In this document: piece by piece, positions 62,501 to 64,000 of the stretch
Layout of the letters: every line of letters begins with the position of its first letter
How positions within the stretch are numbered: position 1 is the first letter of the stretch
DNA from: Undaria pinnatifida
Taxonomy: Eukaryota; Sar; Phaeophyceae; Laminariales; Alariaceae
Reading direction: 5' to 3'
Assembly: GCA_012845835.1 (NCBI GenBank)
Contig: JABAKD010000027.1
Span: forward strand, 14,360,332 to 14,424,331
DNA length: 64,000 nt
Made by a program: the position numbers and the translations under genes
Notes under the pieces: model-generated
Seen by the model: only the letters and a program-made list of their open reading frames with translations
What the model was told of the DNA's origin: nothing
Databases searched by the model: none

Positions 62501-63224
62501 TTACGGGCCTTCAGAGGCTGGTCTCAACCCCTTTAGCGCCCCAAAATCCCTCCCTATACTAACCCCAAGTAATTTGTAATCGGGTTTCCAGTTGCACAGG
62601 CGTTAACGCTATATATTTCGCTTCATTTGCTACGTGTGTGCGGGTGATCTTTACATTAAATCGTTCTTGCGACCCATCGGTACTCAGCACATCCAGTGTC
62701 CCCGCCATTTCTCCATCCTAGAAAGTACAAGCACTGCAGTTACAAAACTATTAAAACGAGACAGGTTCATATATCGCAAATTCAGTAAGGGGGTTCGGCC
62801 ATGCATTGTCAAACGTACTGGATACTAAAAAAAAAGCTGTCGTTTTTGAGACGACGGGGTGTCTGATTCGTATGCCACGCACTGGATCCGAACTACAGCA
62901 GCTACATTTTGAGGCGGCCGGGGTTCTCATTCTTGGGCCAGGTGTAACCCAAAAACAAACGGTGGTCTTCCAGGCACCTGCCCCTCGGCCCACACAGCAA
63001 GTGAAAAACACGAAACAAAAAACAAACCTGGCAGCCGTGTCCGCAAACCGAAGCTTCGGGGTCGCGGCCTGGCGCTCGGTCATTCCGGCGACCACCTCTT
63101 CTAGCTGCGACGCAAGCGCTGCCATCACCGTGCGGCGGCAGTCGGCCTCCCTCGCGGTCGATATCGATCGACCAGCCTCGGACGAAACCGTGTCGCACAG
63201 AACTACCAGGGCGCTCGCTGCTGC
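56406..63224 (-). CDS. PSMD5: 26S proteasome assembly chaperone PSMD5/S5b homologue (N-terminus unresolved)
   Basis: Eight - strand exons join in phase to 395 residues: 63224-63028, 61768-61639, 60635-60456, 60161-60120, 59474-59349, 58915-58691, 57793-57665 and 56564-56406 (stop TAG). The family (S5b in animals, related to yeast Hsm3) is a HEAT/ARM-repeat chaperone that binds Rpt subunits during assembly of the 19S base. The match runs collinearly over the last three quarters of the family: DVLLQLNALELLEK, GARHLITSGHLSGLIV, GTEGLLDAWL, ELARQPVPE, then QPGAWGLTAVFSQPGF and finally ILQQGPFWVP, which corresponds to the conserved C-terminal L-x-E-G-P-Y-Y-V of animal PSMD5. Family members are about 500 aa, so roughly 100 N-terminal residues lie upstream, partly at 63354-63302. 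Odd points are a 42-base exon and a non-GT or MITE-derived donor after exon 61768-61639. Confidence 0.8.
57387..57622 (+). mobile_element. Family C MITE, copy 7
   Basis: The ends CGTGCTACGATAAAGGT and CACCTCTATCGTAGCACGCG are inverted. The interior keeps AGGCCATGGCATTTTTCA and the A-run. It lies in the last intron of the PSMD5-like gene, 43 bases beyond exon 57793-57665. Confidence 0.82.
57665..57793 (-). CDS. PSMD5-like exon 7
   Basis: 43 codons, phase 0 both ends, acceptor GCGAGTCAG|GTC, donor CTAAG|GTGAGC. It reads VRHAAYNVLRCTVWQPGAWG followed by LTAVFSQPGFRTYLETRE. H-x-A-A-x-x-V, Q-P-x-A-W and P-G-F are shared with animal PSMD5 at the same relative position. Confidence 0.85.
58105..58275 (-). 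other. Coding-like open stretch in an intron
   Basis: The - strand reads GRGDALLLRRFNHLYDAA then VVYTPLDSCSVATLSFYRLL, ending at TGA near 58105. I recognise no family, and it does not fit the PSMD5 alignment. The + strand is also open here, so this may be a fragment of a mobile element next to the foldback element. Confidence 0.2.
58296..58550. mobile_element. Foldback/MITE element with about 90-bp inverted ends
   Basis: The left arm (58296-58388) and right arm (58459-58550) are inverted repeats at over 85 percent identity by eye, both reading TAACGACGAAAA then ACTAATACAGCGCCGGGTGG inward. The central spacer is about 70 bp. No target duplication is certain. It lies in the intron between PSMD5-like exons 58915-58691 and 57793-57665. 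Confidence 0.85.
58691..58915 (-). CDS. PSMD5-like exon 6
   Basis: 75 codons, phase 0 both ends, acceptor CGCAATCAAG|GTG (weak pyrimidine tract), donor CCGGAG|GTGAAC. It reads VEVKAAALHAVALVLGPP, a Thr/Glu-rich loop, then LLYRTLFERLGVCNR and GALVVELARQPVPE. It matches the PSMD5 stretch from the E-L-K-x-x-x-L-D-A-I helix to the Q-P-F-P-E turn. Confidence 0.85.
59113..59180 (+). repeat. SINE core-like fragment
   Basis: GGGGGAGAAGGGACGACACC then CTGTGGCCGCGGCTTGGTCA matches the body of the candidate SINE at 41610-41655. Confidence 0.5.
59349..59474 (-). CDS. PSMD5-like exon 5
   Basis: 42 codons, phase 0 both ends, acceptor CTTACCGGCACAG|CTC, donor CACAAG|GTGGGC. It reads LAGLVAASTVAKASNEALEA then MLAQEYGTEGLLDAWLTLSA, a HEAT helix pair aligning with the V-D-T-V-G-I-L-G and R-F-E-R-L-L region of PSMD5. 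Confidence 0.8.
60120..60161 (-). CDS. PSMD5-like exon 4, 42-base microexon
   Basis: 14 codons (ACAVHIEGSDEAGK) between a strong acceptor (TTTTCTCCAG) and a strong donor (AAG|GTAACT), phase 0 both ends. It fills a gap in the alignment between the exons at 60635-60456 and 59474-59349. Without it the frame is still kept, so it might be optional or spurious. Confidence 0.5.
60456..60635 (-). CDS. PSMD5-like exon 3
   Basis: 60 codons, phase 0 both ends, acceptor TTGTCCCGGCAG|GTG, donor TTGGAT|GTGAGT. It reads VASTAAGARHLITSGHLSGL, a Gly/Pro/Asp-rich loop, then LGASALRTLANVLAKAAGVG. It aligns with G-R-Q-Y-L-A-Q-E-G-V to F-G-N-L-A of animal PSMD5. Confidence 0.85.
60930..60990 (-). pseudogene. Partial duplicate of PSMD5-like exon 2
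   Basis: The - strand text GTGAACGCTTCGGAACTCGT then TGAAAAGG resembles the exon 2 text CTGAATGCGTTGGAACTCCT then TGAAAAGG at 61669-61638. It lies in the intron right after exon 2 and is followed by a long G-run on the - strand. It reads VLVNASELVEKG. It looks like a decayed local duplication. Use as an alternative exon is unlikely because no GT donor follows. Confidence 0.5.
61143..61623 (+). mobile_element. Family C MITE, copy 8, with internal insert
   Basis: The ends GCGTGCTACAATAGGG and CACGTAGCACGCG are inverted. The interior blocks CATACCTAGGCCATGGGA and TTCATCGGGTTGAACG match the family. About 200 bases (61195-61390) of GGGTCGGGGTCACCTCTCGC-type palindromic repeats are extra. Its right end overlaps the region just after PSMD5-like exon 2. 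Confidence 0.75.
61639..61768 (-). CDS. PSMD5-like exon 2
   Basis: 130 bases. It starts in phase 2 (completing Arg from the exon at 63028) and ends in phase 0. It reads LMCTSEVAFAAALDAGALPL, VTNLTRDSSDVLLQLNALEL and LEK. The acceptor is CCTTTTAG|G. The alignment to PSMD5 ends at AAG, where the intron starts GCGAGA rather than GT. The first in-phase GT donor (GCG|GTAGGG at 61608) is 30 bases further, inside the MITE end, and would add ten residues. Confidence 0.82.
62220..62460. other. Intron of the PSMD5-like gene: nothing recognised
   Basis: The stretch 61769-63027 is the intron between the first two resolved exons. It has a weak family-B-like tail at 62131-62185 (TTTGCTAAGATGATTTC then CGATCTCACAGCTGATG). 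No gene is supported in it. Confidence 0.4.
63028..63224 (-). CDS. PSMD5-like first resolved exon
   Basis: 197 bases from acceptor TTTTGGGCAG|GCA to donor TGCCAG|GTTTGT, ending in phase 2. It reads AAASALVVLCDTVSSEAGRS, an Ala/Arg/Glu-rich helix and then ATPKLRFADTAAR. It corresponds to the A-K-A-A-I-K-S-L to R-V-Y-E-L-I-I-E-I part of PSMD5. An in-frame start 27 bases earlier (acceptor CGACTCACAG at 63252) is possible. Confidence 0.75.
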
Positions 63225-63301
63225 CTGCCCAAAACATGGAAACCACTGGGGCTGTGAGTCGGCTGGACTTGACGGGTAGTTATTAGTTTGTGGCTGGCAT
63301 G

Positions 63302-63354
63302 ATCAGTGCCGGCAGAGAGCGCGAGCGGTTGAGAACGCGACGGGCGTCGTCAGC
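63302..63354 (-). CDS. Candidate upstream PSMD5-like exon (donor unclear)
   Basis: After the acceptor CAGTTTTTCCAG the - strand reads ADDARRVLNRSRSLPALI, which resembles the S-D-A-V-x-E-I-L-N-N-A-E-L-L-K-Q-I segment that should come next in PSMD5. No GT donor follows. The frame meets TAA at about 63280, and an ACTAATAAC branchpoint-like word follows. So the join to the exon at 63224 is unresolved: a sequence error, non-canonical donor or mutation are all possible. Confidence 0.4.
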
Positions 63355-64000
63355 CTGGAAAAACTGCTGCAGCCGGGTTGCTTCCACCCAGGTTTGCCGC
63401 AGACAAGGCAAGGGTGAGCCCCTCTGTAGTACACACCACGCGTGCGCATCGACATCAATACGGCTGTGAGTTGTATGAACAGTCTTACATGGGTGAAGTA
63501 GGCCGACCAACTCGTTGCAGTTTTCCTCGATCTAATACGCATCGCGGGCCACAAACGGCACCAGTCAGGCACAGAAACGCAGCCCTTCCTACGGTACCGC
63601 ACAAACTTGACAATTACTTAACCAACCAAAAAACTAGTTGGCGACTTAGAGTCAATCACCTCAAAAGCCTGAAAAACAGCAACCATCGTCACAAAATAGG
63701 GGCGGGGGAGCGGGGGGGGGGGGGGGGGGCGGGGGGGGGGGGAAAGCGCGAGCGCAACTGCAAAGCATTTTTTTTCGTGAGACCGACACGCGCCGCTCAC
63801 TCGCGTGCTACAAAGCTGGTGCAGAGGCGCAGAACGTGTACGGCGTGCAGGACACTGGTGCGAATAATGCATGACGTTAAGCTCAAAACAACGAGCCATC
63901 CACCACAGTAGAACAAAAAATATGAAAGGGAGGTCATCCCGCATTGCCAACCGCGGACCACAAGCAAAGGAGCTTATACGCAACTCCCACTACCCCAAAA
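63355..64000. other. End of window: nothing else resolved
   Basis: Long G-runs occur at 63713-63742. N-terminal exons of the PSMD5-like gene may lie here or beyond the window. None could be supported. Confidence 0.4.

Noticed and set aside
1-64000. Integrated large DNA virus (phaeovirus-type) sequence
   Set aside because: No intron-less dense gene block and no viral capsid, polymerase or kinase family frame was seen on either strand.

Overview
The window is nuclear DNA from an intron-rich eukaryote. It has GT-AG introns of 0.3 to 12 kb, many microsatellites, several families of inverted-repeat transposons, short TTAGGG tracts and one 500-base scaffold gap. The texture and the gene families suggest a stramenopile, most likely a brown alga of the Ectocarpus type. 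That is an inference from style, not from a marker gene. There is no operon, rRNA gene or convincing intact tRNA gene. Almost all long open frames are shadows of repeats, so the real genes have to be read as short spliced exons.

Three gene loci can be assembled with confidence. Two are tandem copies on the + strand of a secreted, cysteine-rich protein. Copy A has exons at 5659-5813, 9425-9761, 14424-14627 and 23195-23533. Copy B has exons at 31922-32073, 44160-44502, 46626-46805, 48284-48466, 50443-50622 and 51547-51702. Each starts with a signal peptide whose predicted cleavage leaves Cys-Ser-Cys at the mature N-terminus. A domain with the six-cysteine layout of the N-terminal (NTR) domain of tissue inhibitors of metalloproteinases (TIMPs) follows, and then cysteine-rich modules of about 60 residues, one per phase-0 exon. 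Copy B is intact (397 aa, three modules plus a C-terminal one). Copy A has a TGA in its only module exon and lost cysteines in its last exon, so it is probably truncated or decaying. The third gene, on the - strand (63224 to 56406, N-terminus not resolved), is a homologue of PSMD5/S5b, the HEAT-repeat chaperone of 26S proteasome base assembly. Eight exons join in phase. Two terminal exons of an unrecognised + strand gene lie at 28890-29537.

The rest is mostly mobile and repetitive DNA. Intron 1 of copy B holds an antisense 5.7-kb tyrosine-recombinase element (33979-39678) with split direct repeats in the order A1-ORFs-B1-A2-B2, as in Ngaro/PAT-type DIRS retrotransposons. It carries gag-like and recombinase frames but has no room for a reverse transcriptase. 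Other elements are an 810-bp PIF/Harbinger-like MITE with 56-bp perfect inverted repeats and a TTA duplication (3362-4171), a Tc1/mariner-like element with TA duplication (42693-43489), eight copies of a roughly 250-bp MITE (here family C), six copies of a pyrimidine-rich dispersed repeat (here family B), a foldback element (58296-58550), and a possible tRNA-derived SINE.

Layout: 1-5.3 kb, C-rich repeats, gap and nested MITE. 5.6-23.5 kb, copy A with repeat-filled introns and a gag-like remnant at 17.1-19.0 kb. 23.5-31.9 kb, intergenic with retroelement debris and the unrecognised gene. 31.9-51.7 kb, copy B. 51.7-56.4 kb, intergenic with MITEs. 56.4 kb to the end, the PSMD5-like gene.
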